The notes below the pieces were generated by a model, which was not told the origin of the DNA, did not search any database, and was given only the letters and a program-made list of their open reading frames with translations. A stretch of DNA of 39,628 nucleotides. Origin: an uncultured Coriobacteriia bacterium. Lineage in GTDB: Bacteria; Actinomycetota; Coriobacteriia; Coriobacteriales; Eggerthellaceae. The position numbers and the translations under genes are program-made. The stretch spans positions 1-39,628 of the forward strand of contig CASEJD010000022.1 of assembly GCA_949288145.1 (NCBI GenBank), in the 5' to 3' direction. The stretch's first letter is position 1; the number at the start of each line of letters is the position of its first letter. Shown here one piece after another: positions 30,877 to 39,224 of the stretch.

Positions 30877-32974
30877 GCTGGCCTGGGGAAACGTGCGTCG
30901 CAGCGCGCGCGATTTCGCCCTGTACTTCATGACGCTCGTCTTCGGCGTGAGCGTCTTCTACGCGTTCAACTCCATCACCGACCAGCAGGCGGTCTTGGCG
31001 CTGGAAGGGCAGAGCGGCGGATTGCTGGAGCTGCTCGGCATGCTCATCGGGGGCGTGTCGGTGTTCGTGGCGGCCATCCTGGCGTTTCTGGTGGTGTACG
31101 CCGACCGGTTCCTCATCCGCCGGCGTAAGCGCGAGTTCGCCGTGTACCTGACGCTCGGCATGCAGCGCGGACAGCTCGCGCGCTTGGTGGCGCTCGAGAC
31201 CGGCATGATCGGCGTGGCGTCGCTTGCGGTAGGCATCGCGCTGGGCGTGGGGCTCTCGCAGGTGCTCATGCGCGTGACGGCGTCGTTCTTCGGCGCGGAG
31301 GTGCCGGGGTTCGCGTTCGTGTTCTCAGAAGGGGCGCTCGCCAAGACGCTCGCGTGCTTCCTCGTGATCTTCGCCGTGACCATCGTCTCGAACTCGGGCG
31401 TGGTCATGCGCGCGCGGCTGATTGACTTGCTGTTCGCCTCGCGGGCGAGCGATGAGATGAAGTTGCGCAGCATCCCGCTGTCCTTCGCGCTGTTCGTGGT
31501 GGCGTGCGTCGTCATCGGCGTCTCGTACCATCTGCTGCTGGAGAACGGGCTCATGTCGGCCTCGCCGCAGTTCTACGCCGCGACGGCGCTCGTGTGCGCG
31601 GGCACGCTCCTGTTCTTCTACTCGCTTTCCGGCTTCTTGCTGCGCGCGGTGCAAGCGTGCCGCCCGCTGTACCTGCGCGGCCTGGCCATGTTCACGCTGC
31701 GGCAGCTGAACGCGCGTGTGAACTCTACGTTCCTGTCCATGAGCGTGATCTGTATGACGCTGTTCCTGGCGCTCACGAGCGTGTGCGGCGGCATCGGCAT
31801 CTGCAACGCGCTGCAGGAGAACATCGAGGCCACCACGAGCTACGACGCCACCGTCACGACGTACTGGGGAAATCCGGTGAACGCGGGGGAGGACGACGGC
31901 GTGACCGTCCTTGACTCCCCGTACGGCGCCTACGCGCGCGAAGTGGATTTCGACATGGCGCGCGGCTTGGCGGAGTCGGGGGCGCTGCTGGGGCAGCCGG
32001 CGTGGGATGCCATCGTGCAGCGCTCGGCGCAGGTGGACTACTGGGTCTCGACGACGCTCACGTACGCGACGCTCGACGAGCATGCGGACCTGAGCCTGAC
32101 CGAGCAGGGCGGAGACCTCATGTCGCCGGACTGGCAAGCTTCGCCCGTGCCGTACGTGAGGCTTTCGCAGTACAACGCGGCGCTCGAGCTGGCGGGACGG
32201 GAGCCCATCTCGCTCGGTCCCGACGAGTGCGCGCTTGCCGGCGACTCCGACATCACGCTGTCGTGGCTTCGCGACGTGGCGGACTCCCAGCCCATCCTGG
32301 ACGTTGAGGGCATCCAGCTGCGCGTGGTGGAAGCCGTGCAAGACGCGTGCGTGGAGACGTCGAGCATCCCGCTGCAGGCGGGCGCGCTCATCGTGCCGGA
32401 CGATGCGGTGCCTGAGGGGCTTGTGCTCTACCGCACGATCCTTGATGTCGACTACGTCGACGGCAACCCCGACGCGGAAGCGCAGTTCGCCGCCTTGTGT
32501 GACGCCGTGAACGACACTGCCGAGGAGCGCACGTGGCCGGTCACGACCTCCCTCACGCGCCAGCAGGTGTGGGATCAGAACATGGGGCTCACCGCCATCG
32601 TGGGCTACCTGGCGGTCTACATCGGCTTCATCCTCGTGGTGGCGTCAGCGGCCATCTTGGCCATCCAGCAGCTCTCGGGCGCGTCCGACAACGCGGGGCG
32701 CTACGCGCTGCTCGCGAAATTGGGAGCGTCGCGCAAGCAAGTGACGGCGTCCGTGCTCGTGCAGGTGGCAGTGTGCTTCGCGTTCCCGCTGGCGCTCGCG
32801 TTGGTGCACACGGTGTGCGCGTTCCAGGTGGTGGCCGACGTGGTCTCCGCGTTCGGCCACCTGGACATCACGGCGGCTGCCGGCATGACCGCCGCGGCGT
32901 TCCTGGGGCTCTACGGGCTGTACTTCGCGCTCACGTGCGTTGGCAGCGTGGGGCTGGCGCGCGGGGACCGGTAG
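30863..32974 (+). CDS. FtsX-type ABC permease, BceB-like
   Basis: A 703-aa membrane subunit with about ten helices. The first half has a TM near 16-38, paired helices near 55-80 and the FtsX segment RRRKREFAVYLTLGMQRGQLARLVALETG. After the helix around 300 comes an extracellular domain of about 250 residues (about 320-570). The last three helices follow, with the second FtsX segment YALLAKLGASRKQVTASVLVQVAV. This layout is that of BceB-like permeases, whose large loop binds peptide antibiotics or lipid intermediates. The ATG at 30863 has GGAGG 8 bases upstream inside the ATPase gene, so translation is coupled. An ATG at 30866 is equally possible. A terminator follows at 33043. Confidence 0.88.
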   Translation: MMFCKLAWGNVRRSARDFALYFMTLVFGVSVFYAFNSITDQQAVLALEGQSGGLLELLGMLIGGVSVFVAAILAFLVVYADRFLIRRRKREFAVYLTLGMQRGQLARLVALETGMIGVASLAVGIALGVGLSQVLMRVTASFFGAEVPGFAFVFSEGALAKTLACFLVIFAVTIVSNSGVVMRARLIDLLFASRASDEMKLRSIPLSFALFVVACVVIGVSYHLLLENGLMSASPQFYAATALVCAGTLLFFYSLSGFLLRAVQACRPLYLRGLAMFTLRQLNARVNSTFLSMSVICMTLFLALTSVCGGIGICNALQENIEATTSYDATVTTYWGNPVNAGEDDGVTVLDSPYGAYAREVDFDMARGLAESGALLGQPAWDAIVQRSAQVDYWVSTTLTYATLDEHADLSLTEQGGDLMSPDWQASPVPYVRLSQYNAALELAGREPISLGPDECALAGDSDITLSWLRDVADSQPILDVEGIQLRVVEAVQDACVETSSIPLQAGALIVPDDAVPEGLVLYRTILDVDYVDGNPDAEAQFAALCDAVNDTAEERTWPVTTSLTRQQVWDQNMGLTAIVGYLAVYIGFILVVASAAILAIQQLSGASDNAGRYALLAKLGASRKQVTASVLVQVAVCFAFPLALALVHTVCAFQVVADVVSAFGHLDITAAAGMTAAAFLGLYGLYFALTCVGSVGLARGDR

Positions 32975-33042
32975 GGTGCCGGGTCGTGGTGGCGCGCAGG
33001 GCGCGACGGCGTCCTCAACGACAAGCTTAAACTCGTTTCTCG

Positions 33043-33072
33043 GGCGAAGGGGGAGTAATTCCCCCCTTCGCC
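33043..33072 (+). terminator. Terminator of the ABC operon
   Basis: GGCGAAGGGGG (33043-33053) pairs with CCCCCTTCGCC (33062-33072) around an 8-base loop, followed by TCTT. It lies 68 bases past the permease stop. Confidence 0.65.
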
Positions 33073-33080
33073 TCTTGGTA

Positions 33081-33108
33081 TTGCGCTCGTTCTCCGTTGG
33101 GGTAGAAT
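33081..33108 (+). promoter_or_regulatory. Promoter of the NSS symporter
   Basis: TTGCGC (33081-33086) and TAGAAT (33103-33108) are 16 bases apart, giving a leader of about 40 bases before the ATG at 33155. Confidence 0.5.
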
Positions 33109-33154
33109 GGTGCGCGTTTTGTGTAAAGTTCTTGTAAATGCAAGGAGCGAGCGT

Positions 33155-34591
33155 ATGGCAGACATCGAGCGCACCGAGCAGGCGGCTCCGACCGCCGACG
33201 GCGTCAACCGCGAGCACTTCGCGTCGCGCATCGGCTTCATCCTCGTGGCGGCGGGCTGCGCCATCGGCCTGGGCAACGTGTGGCGCTTCCCGTACATCAC
33301 GGGCGAGTACGGCGGCGGCGCCTTCGTGCTCATGTACCTGATCTTCCTGGTCATCCTGGGCCTGCCCGTCATGGTGATGGAGTTCGCCGTGGGCCGCGCC
33401 GCGCAGAAAAGCTGCGCGCAGGCTTTCGACATCCTGGAGCCGAAGCGCCGGTACCACTGGTTCTCGTGGTGGGGCTACGTTGGCTGCATGATCCTCATGA
33501 TGTTCTACACCACGGTCGCCGGCTGGATGGTGGCCTACATCCCGAAGATGGCCTCCGGCATGTTCGACGGCGCGGACGCCGCGGCTACGGGCGAGCTGTT
33601 CAACGCCATGCTCGCCAGCCCAGGCGAGCTCGTCGCCTGGATGCTCATCGCCGTGTTCATTGGCTTCGGCATCGTGGCGCTGGGCTTGCAGAATGGCGTC
33701 GAGCGTATCACGAAGTGGATGATGGCCATCCTGTTCGTGGCCATGATCGCGCTCTGTATCCGCGCCATGACGCTGCCGGGCGCAGGCGAGGGCATCGCGT
33801 TCTACCTCGTGCCGGACTTCAGCCGCATGTTCGAAGGCGGCTGGGGCACGTTCGGCGAGGCGGTGTACGCTGCCATGGGCCAGGCGTTCTTCAGCCTGTC
33901 GCTCGGTATCGCCGCCATGGAGATCTTCGGCTCGAAGATCGGCCGCGAGCGCAGCCTGACCGGCGAGGCCGTGAACGTCACGGCGCTCAACACGCTCGTC
34001 GCCATCCTGGCGGGCCTCATCATCTTCCCGGCGTGCTTCGCCTACGGCGTCACGCCCGACTCCGGCCCGTCGCTCGTGTTCGTGACGCTGCCCGTCGTGT
34101 TCGGCCAGATGCCGCTCGGCAACGTGTGGGGCGCGCTGTTCTTCGTGTTCATGAGCTTCGCGGCGCTCTCCACCGTCATCGCCGTGTTCGAGAACCTCAT
34201 TAGCTTCACTATGGACAAATGGGGCGTCACGCGCATGCGCGCGGTCGTGTTCAACGGCGTGCTCGTCATCGTGCTGAGCCTGCCGTGCGCGCTCGGCTTC
34301 AACGTGCTCTCTGGCGTGACCATTCCCGGCATCGGCGACATCCAGACCATCGAGGACTTCATCGTCTCGAACAACATGCTTCCGCTTGGCTCGCTCGTGT
34401 TCGTGCTGTTCTGCACTACGCGCAAGGGCTGGGGTTGGGACAAGTTCCTGGCCGAGGCAGACGCAGGCGAGGGCATGAAGTTCCCGGCGAAGACGCGTCT
34501 GTGGGTGAAGTACGGCATCCCGGCCCTCATCCTGGTCATCTTCGTCATGGGCTACGTGCCGAAGATCACCGCCTGGTTGGGCATGGCGTAG
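33155..34591 (+). CDS. Sodium:neurotransmitter symporter family (NSS/SNF) amino-acid transporter
   Basis: A 478-aa membrane protein with about 11-12 helices. TM1 carries the NSS signature GCAIGLGNVWRFPYITGEYGGGAF near 25-48, with the unwound Gly-rich part that binds substrate and Na+. Later family segments include the WWGYVGCM region, TTVAGWMVAY, QAFFSLSLGIAAMEIFGS (TM6-like) and FAALSTVIAVFENLISF (TM8-like). Bacterial relatives such as LeuT, TnaT and MhsT take up hydrophobic or aromatic amino acids with Na+; the substrate here is not determined. AAGGAG lies 7 bases before the ATG at 33155. The gene has its own promoter and a strong terminator. Confidence 0.93.
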   Translation: MADIERTEQAAPTADGVNREHFASRIGFILVAAGCAIGLGNVWRFPYITGEYGGGAFVLMYLIFLVILGLPVMVMEFAVGRAAQKSCAQAFDILEPKRRYHWFSWWGYVGCMILMMFYTTVAGWMVAYIPKMASGMFDGADAAATGELFNAMLASPGELVAWMLIAVFIGFGIVALGLQNGVERITKWMMAILFVAMIALCIRAMTLPGAGEGIAFYLVPDFSRMFEGGWGTFGEAVYAAMGQAFFSLSLGIAAMEIFGSKIGRERSLTGEAVNVTALNTLVAILAGLIIFPACFAYGVTPDSGPSLVFVTLPVVFGQMPLGNVWGALFFVFMSFAALSTVIAVFENLISFTMDKWGVTRMRAVVFNGVLVIVLSLPCALGFNVLSGVTIPGIGDIQTIEDFIVSNNMLPLGSLVFVLFCTTRKGWGWDKFLAEADAGEGMKFPAKTRLWVKYGIPALILVIFVMGYVPKITAWLGMA

Positions 34592-34653
34592 TTGCCTTCG
34601 GCGCCCCGCGCTTCCCATTGAGGAATGGGCGGGGGAGCGCCTTCCTGGTAGGC

Positions 34654-34685
34654 AAAGACCCCGATGGATGCCATCGGGGTCTTTT
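34654..34685. terminator. Strong bidirectional terminator
   Basis: Positions 34654-34667 pair perfectly with 34671-34684 (14 bp, 3-base loop) with TTTT at 34682-34685. It separates the converging symporter and patatin genes; on the minus strand it ends in TTTG. Confidence 0.85.
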
Positions 34686-34732
34686 CGTGCGGGGGTATGT
34701 CGCGCGCTCCGCGCTTCGATGGGGGCGCTGCG

Positions 34733-35755
34733 CTATTGGATTTCCAGGTACTCCTTAAGCGCCGGCCAGGTTTTGGCGGCCACTTCCAGGCCGTGCTCGT
34801 AAAGGGCGAAGAGCTTCTCGCGGTCGTGCTCGATGTTCGAGACGCCCACGGGATGCTCGGGGCGGATGACGAAGGCCTCGCCGGCGGCCGCCATTCGCTC
34901 AAGGCGGCGGACCGTGCGGTTGTACTCGTAGTGACGATGCTCCAGGCGCTCAAGGTAGAACGGGTAGTCGCCGTACTTCTGGCGTTCGAGCGGGATGAGC
35001 TTGTCGGGCTGCTTGCGGTACTCGGCGTGCTGGGTGAGCACGACCACGTGCTTTGCGGCGCCGGTCGCGCGCGAGTAGTCGATGGGAATGCTGTCGCACG
35101 TGCCGCCGTCGAGCAGGCGCTTGCCGTCGACTTCCACGATCTGGCTGACGAGCGGCATGGCGGAGCTCGCGATGAGATACGGCAGGTCCGCCTTCGGGTC
35201 AGCGATCACGTGGTAGTCGGCCTCGCCCAGGTCGAGGTCGCTCGAGACGGCGGTGAGCTCGATGGGGGAGCGGCGGTACGCGTCGTAGTCGAAAGGCTCC
35301 AGGCGGTTCGGGATCTCGTCGAAGGAGAACTCGCGACCGTACACGTTGCCGGTCTTCGCGAAACTCTGCAGCGAGAGGTAGCGCCAGTCGGGCGCGAAGT
35401 GCACGTTGACGTAGCACGAGCGGCCCGTGGCGCCAGCGACGTAGTTATAGCCCATGAGCGCGCCGGCGGATGTGCCGATGACGCGCTTGCACACGACGCC
35501 CTGGTCCATGAGGTAATCGAGCACGCCCGCGGTGAACAGCCCGCGCATGGCGCCGCCCTCCAGCACGAGGTTCGCGTCGAGCACAGGCTTGCCCTCCCAG
35601 GCAGGCTCTTGCGCCATGACCGCGCGCAGGGGGTCGTCCTCTGCAGCTTCGGGGGCTTCGCTGGTGGATTCGGCTTGGTTGGGATCGCGTGCGCCCAGTT
35701 CGTCCGCTGCGTTCACCGGTGCTTTCATGCTCTCGACTTCGCGCTCTTCGCTCAT
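34733..35755 (-). CDS. Patatin-like phospholipase
   Basis: A 340-aa predicted lipid acyl hydrolase with a Ser-Asp dyad. The oxyanion block is LEGGAMRGLFTAGVLDYL near 65-82. The nucleophile is Ser96 in GTSAGAL, and the second catalytic residue is Asp216 in LLDGGTCDSIP. Residues 1-55 are acidic, low in hydrophobics and probably disordered; there is no signal peptide, so it is cytoplasmic. The subgroup with a C-terminal Glu/Arg/Tyr-rich helical domain (about 235-340) resembles bacterial RssA/YjjU-like patatins, though assignment to either is not certain. AAAGGA lies 6 bases before the ATG. It is monocistronic, with a shared terminator at 34654. Substrate is unknown. Confidence 0.9.
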   Translation of the reverse strand: MSEEREVESMKAPVNAADELGARDPNQAESTSEAPEAAEDDPLRAVMAQEPAWEGKPVLDANLVLEGGAMRGLFTAGVLDYLMDQGVVCKRVIGTSAGALMGYNYVAGATGRSCYVNVHFAPDWRYLSLQSFAKTGNVYGREFSFDEIPNRLEPFDYDAYRRSPIELTAVSSDLDLGEADYHVIADPKADLPYLIASSAMPLVSQIVEVDGKRLLDGGTCDSIPIDYSRATGAAKHVVVLTQHAEYRKQPDKLIPLERQKYGDYPFYLERLEHRHYEYNRTVRRLERMAAAGEAFVIRPEHPVGVSNIEHDREKLFALYEHGLEVAAKTWPALKEYLEIQ

Positions 35756-36068
35756 GATGGGTCCTTTCTGCGTTTCGAAGCAGTATAGGCGCGCGTGGCG
35801 ATCAGCTCACCAGCTCACGGCGGCGTTGACAACATGCCGTAACAAACCCGCGTGTCCTGCGCGCCACGCTACTCGCGGGGCGGACCGCCGTCTGCCGGTA
35901 AAATGGTACCGAGAAGGTAACATATATGAGAATGGGCTTGTGCGGCAGGGAAGCTCGGATACAATACGTCTCGAAACACAGGCAGTCCGGGCACGCCAGG
36001 GGCGCTGCGCCGGCGACGGGCTGAAGGCCGCTTCAGACGGGCGGTCCAGGGGCCAGAAGGAGACAGTC
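35756..36068. other. Divergent intergenic region, patatin/trxA
   Basis: It contains the trxA promoter (35938-35965) and, on the minus strand, a TATACT -10 candidate for the patatin gene at 35783-35788. A TAAAAT at 35899-35904 could be a second plus-strand -10 but lacks a -35. No gene is seen. Confidence 0.5.
35938..35965 (+). promoter_or_regulatory. trxA promoter
   Basis: TTGTGC (35938-35943) and TACAAT (35960-35965) are 16 bases apart, about 104 bases upstream of the trxA start. The long leader shows no clear riboswitch. Confidence 0.5.
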
Positions 36069-36377
36069 ATGAGCGAGATCATCTCTTCCGCGGAGTTCCA
36101 GTCGAAGGTTCTGCAGGCCACCGAGCCGGTGCTGGTGGACTTCTTCGCCACGTGGTGCGGCCCGTGCAAGATGCTGGCGCCCACGCTTGACGCGGTGGCC
36201 GCCGAGGTCGCCGACCGTGCGAAGGTCTACAAGGTCGACGTCGACCAGAGCCCGGACGTTGCCGCCATGTACGGCGTCATGAGCGTCCCGACGCTCATCC
36301 TGTTCAAGGGCGGCCGGCCGGTCAAGCAGACGGTCGGCGCCCAGCCGAAGCCGGCTTTGCTGGCCATGTTCGACTAA
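36069..36377 (+). CDS. trxA: Thioredoxin
   Basis: A 102-aa thioredoxin of usual length that reduces protein disulfides in the cytoplasm. The active site is WCGPC with Cys30 and Cys33. The buried Asp24 in VLVDFFATW, the cis-Pro in VMSVPTLILFKGG and the conserved core are all present. The ATG at 36069 has AAGGAG 6 bases upstream; the frame opens leftward through a promoter region and is not coding there. It precedes trxB by 104 bases across a terminator-like hairpin, so trxB may be made both by readthrough and from its own promoter. Confidence 0.96.
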   Translation: MSEIISSAEFQSKVLQATEPVLVDFFATWCGPCKMLAPTLDAVAAEVADRAKVYKVDVDQSPDVAAMYGVMSVPTLILFKGGRPVKQTVGAQPKPALLAMFD

Positions 36378-36395
36378 CCCTCAATCGCGCGTTTG

Positions 36396-36420
36396 CGGCC
36401 CGTCCTTGCGACGGGCCGTT
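36396..36420 (+). terminator. Hairpin between trxA and trxB
   Basis: CGGCCCGTC (36396-36404) pairs with GACGGGCCG (36410-36418) around a 5-base loop, followed by TTCTG. It is probably a partial terminator. Confidence 0.55.
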
Positions 36421-36481
36421 CTGCGTTGCAGGACGAAGGCAGTATCATGCGGGCATCGACCGCATTCCAGAAAGGAGTCTC

Positions 36482-37414
36482 ATGAGCGAGACCAAGCTCT
36501 ACGACGTCGCCGTCATCGGCAGCGGGCCGGCGGGCATGACCGCCGCGCTGTACGCCGCGCGCGCCGGCCTATCCGTCGCGCTGTTCGAGCGCATGATGCC
36601 AGGCGGCCAGATGGCCGAGACCGAGAAGATCGAGAACTACCCGGGCTTTCCCGAGGGCGTGAGCGGCTACGACCTGGCGCTGTCCATGTCGCAGCAGGCG
36701 GCCCGCTTCGGCGTGGAGGATATGGCAGAGGAAGTAGAGCGCATCGACCTGACTGCCGAGCCGCGCGTCATCACGACGCCGTACCGCACGGTCGAGGCCA
36801 AGGCCGTGATCGTGGCGACGGGCGCCCGCCCGCGCAAGATGGACCTGCGCAACAACGCCGAGCTGGAAGGCCACGGTATCAGCTACTGCGCCACGTGCGA
36901 CGGCAACTTCTTCCGAGGCAAGAAGGTCGTCGTCATTGGCGGTGGCGACACGGCTGCCGCCGACGCCATCTACCTTTCGCGCGTGTGCGAGGAGGTCACC
37001 ATCATCTACCGCCGTTCCCAACTGCGCGCCACGCGCGTCTACCACGACGTGCTCGAAGGCCTCGCAAACGTGCGCTTCGAGTGGGACAGCGTCGTGGAGG
37101 AGGCTTACGCCTACGACGGGAAGCTGTCCGGCGTGCGCATCCGCAACGTGCAGACCGGCAAGCAGAAAGAGCTTGCGTGCGCGGGCATGTTCGTCGCCAT
37201 CGGCACCGTTCCGAACACCGAGTTCCTGGCGGGCTCGGTGGAGCTTGACGAGGCCGGTTACGTCGTAGCGGGCGAGGGCTGCGCCACCTCCGTGCCTGGC
37301 GTGTTCGCGGCGGGCGACGTGCGCGCGAAGTCGCTGCGCCAGGTGGCCACTGCCGTCGCCGATGGCGCGAACGCCGCCGAGGCCGCTGCGGAATATGTGG
37401 CGGAGCACCGGTAG
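36482..37414 (+). CDS. trxB: Thioredoxin reductase
   Basis: A 310-aa flavoprotein that passes electrons from NADPH through FAD to thioredoxin. The FAD motif is VIGSGPAGMTAALYAARAG near 10-30. The redox pair is CATC (Cys136 and Cys139), close to E. coli numbering. The NADPH motif is VVVIGGGDTAAADA, and the 2'-phosphate-binding HRRxxxRA equivalent is YRRSQLRA. The second FAD contact is GVFAAGDVR near the C-terminus. AAAGGAG lies 4 bases before the ATG at 36482. It is adjacent to trxA, forming a complete thioredoxin system. Confidence 0.95.
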   Translation: MSETKLYDVAVIGSGPAGMTAALYAARAGLSVALFERMMPGGQMAETEKIENYPGFPEGVSGYDLALSMSQQAARFGVEDMAEEVERIDLTAEPRVITTPYRTVEAKAVIVATGARPRKMDLRNNAELEGHGISYCATCDGNFFRGKKVVVIGGGDTAAADAIYLSRVCEEVTIIYRRSQLRATRVYHDVLEGLANVRFEWDSVVEEAYAYDGKLSGVRIRNVQTGKQKELACAGMFVAIGTVPNTEFLAGSVELDEAGYVVAGEGCATSVPGVFAAGDVRAKSLRQVATAVADGANAAEAAAEYVAEHR

Positions 37415-37521
37415 CGCCTCATCGTCTGGTAACATATCCATTTGGCAAAAATCGTCCGCTCTGCGCGCGGCTTACCGTGCGGCAGGGCGGGCGTGTTTCG
37501 TGACGCGACGAAGGATAGGGA

Positions 37522-38598
37522 ATGCAAGAGACCGGAATGCGCGAGAAGCTCGAGAAGATCATCAAGGGCTACGAGGAGCTCCAGGCCAAGCTGGGCGACC
37601 CGGAGGTCCTGGGCAACCAGAAGGAGTACACGCGCCTGTCGAAGGAGTACGCCAACCAGGGCCCGCTCGTGGCGAAGGCCCGCGAGTACCTGCAGGCGTG
37701 CGCCGACATCGACGACGCGAAGGAGATGCTCGACGACCCCGACATGCGCGATTTCGCGCAGGAGACCATCGCTGCGGCGGAGAACACGCTGCCGGCGCTG
37801 GAAGAGGACATCAAGTTCATGCTCATCCCGTCGGACCCGGCGGACGAGAAGGACATCATCGTGGAGATCCGCGCCGCCGCCGGCGGCGACGAGGCCGCCA
37901 TCTTCGCGGGCGACCTGCACAAGATGTACATGCGCTTCTGCGAGCACCAGCACTGGAAGGTGGAGACCATGGACGCCTCCCCGTCCGACGAGGGCGGCTA
38001 CAAGGAGATCCAGTTCAAGGTGAAGGGCGACCACGTCTACTCCGTCATGAAGTACGAGTCTGGCGTGCACCGCGTGCAGCGCGTTCCCAAGACCGAAAGC
38101 CAGGGTCGCATCCACACCTCCACGGCGACCGTCGCCGTGCTGCCCGAGGCCGACGAGATCGACGTCGAGATCAACGAGAACGACCTGCGCATCGACGTGT
38201 ACCGCGCCGGCGGCCCGGGCGGTCAGTGCGTTAACACGACGGACTCCGCCGTGCGCATCACGCACCTGCCCACGGGCCTCGTGGTGCAGTCGCAGGACCA
38301 GAAGAGCCAGCTGCAGAACAAGATCGCGGCCATGGCGGTCCTCCGTGCGCGCCTGTACGAGAAGATGCTCGCCGAGCAGCAGGCTGCGGAGGGCGCCGAG
38401 CGCCTGGCGCAGATCGGCTCCGGCGCTCGCGCCGAGAAGATCCGCACCTACAACGGCCCGCAGGACCGCGTGACGGACCACCGCATTGGCTTCAACAGCA
38501 CGTACAGCGGCGTGCTCGAAGGCGACAACCTGGGCGACATCATCACCGCGCTCCAGGCCGCCGACCGCGCGCGCAAGCTGGAAGCGGCCGTCGAGTAA
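37522..38598 (+). CDS. prfA: Peptide chain release factor 1
   Basis: A 358-aa class I release factor that reads UAA and UAG. The codon-recognition PxT motif is PKT at 189-191 in [14 protein letters not shown], where RF2 would have SPF. The catalytic GGQ is at 233-235 in [17 protein letters not shown], matching E. coli numbering. The ATG at 37522 is preceded by AGGATAGGGA. The stop overlaps the next start as TAATG, so translation is coupled. It heads an operon that ends in prmC, whose product methylates the GGQ glutamine. Confidence 0.97.
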   Translation: MQETGMREKLEKIIKGYEELQAKLGDPEVLGNQKEYTRLSKEYANQGPLVAKAREYLQACADIDDAKEMLDDPDMRDFAQETIAAAENTLPALEEDIKFMLIPSDPADEKDIIVEIRAAAGGDEAAIFAGDLHKMYMRFCEHQHWKVETMDASPSDEGGYKEIQFKVKGDHVYSVMKYESGVHRVQRVPKTESQGRIHTSTATVAVLPEADEIDVEINENDLRIDVYRAGGPGGQCVNTTDSAVRITHLPTGLVVQSQDQKSQLQNKIAAMAVLRARLYEKMLAEQQAAEGAERLAQIGSGARAEKIRTYNGPQDRVTDHRIGFNSTYSGVLEGDNLGDIITALQAADRARKLEAAVE

Positions 38599-39224
38599 TG
38601 GCCGCGCAGGACAGCACCCTGCAAGATCAGACCGCCGTTGCCAGCATGGCAGCGGCGGTCTCGCCGTGTGTAGGGGCAGAACAAGTTTCGTTCCCGGGCG
38701 GCGCGGACGTGGACGTCGAGCAGCTTCGGGCGCTCTCGAAGGACGAGCTTGTCGAGCTCGTCCGCGCGTACGCGAAGAACCTCGTGGCGCTCGACGGCGT
38801 GTGGTTCCAGTCTCTCGAGCGCGAGGAGGGCATGGACGCCGCCATGCACCACAACAACGAAGCGTGGTCGCGCTTCCCGACGAGCGACGCCCGCCGCTTG
38901 AAGGCGTTTCTCGGCCTGGGCGAGCACCCCGGCCTTGAAGGTCTGGCCGCCGCGCTGCCGTACAAGTTCAACTCGATCGCGAACCATTACGACCTTTCAT
39001 GGGAGGACGGCGCGCTCGTCTACCGTGTGCTCGACTGCCGCGTGCAGACTGCGCGCACGCGCAAGGGCATGCCGCTGCACCCGTGCAAGGAGACAGGGGA
39101 GTGCGAGTTTCGCAGCTTCTGCGCGGCCATCGACGACCGCATCTCGTGCGAGTGCGTCAGCTGCTACCCGGATATGACCGACGAGGGCTGCAGCTGCTCG
39201 TGGAAGTTCACGGTGGACGCATGA
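38598..39224 (+). CDS. DUF6125-like protein between prfA and prmC
   Basis: A 208-aa cytoplasmic protein of unknown function, probably a DUF6125-family member (recalled from family blocks, not searched). The N-terminal about 45 residues are low complexity. The conserved part runs from LVRAYAKNLVALDGVWFQSLE near 50 through EAWSRFPTSDARRLKAFLGL to the C-terminal Cys-rich region: LDCRVQTARTRKG, HPCKETGECEFRSFC, ISCECVSCYPD and CSCSWKF. Nine or so Cys and some His in that half suggest metal binding. It overlaps prfA by one base (TAATG) and prmC by four (ATGA), so it is cotranslated with release-factor genes. No link to termination is established; the tight coupling makes one possible. Confidence 0.75.
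   Translation: MAAQDSTLQDQTAVASMAAAVSPCVGAEQVSFPGGADVDVEQLRALSKDELVELVRAYAKNLVALDGVWFQSLEREEGMDAAMHHNNEAWSRFPTSDARRLKAFLGLGEHPGLEGLAAALPYKFNSIANHYDLSWEDGALVYRVLDCRVQTARTRKGMPLHPCKETGECEFRSFCAAIDDRISCECVSCYPDMTDEGCSCSWKFTVDA

Noticed and set aside
32645-34618. 657-codon minus-strand open frame across the permease end and the symporter
   Set aside because: It spans two real plus-strand genes and an intergenic terminator; its product is His/Glu/Arg/Asp-rich low complexity.
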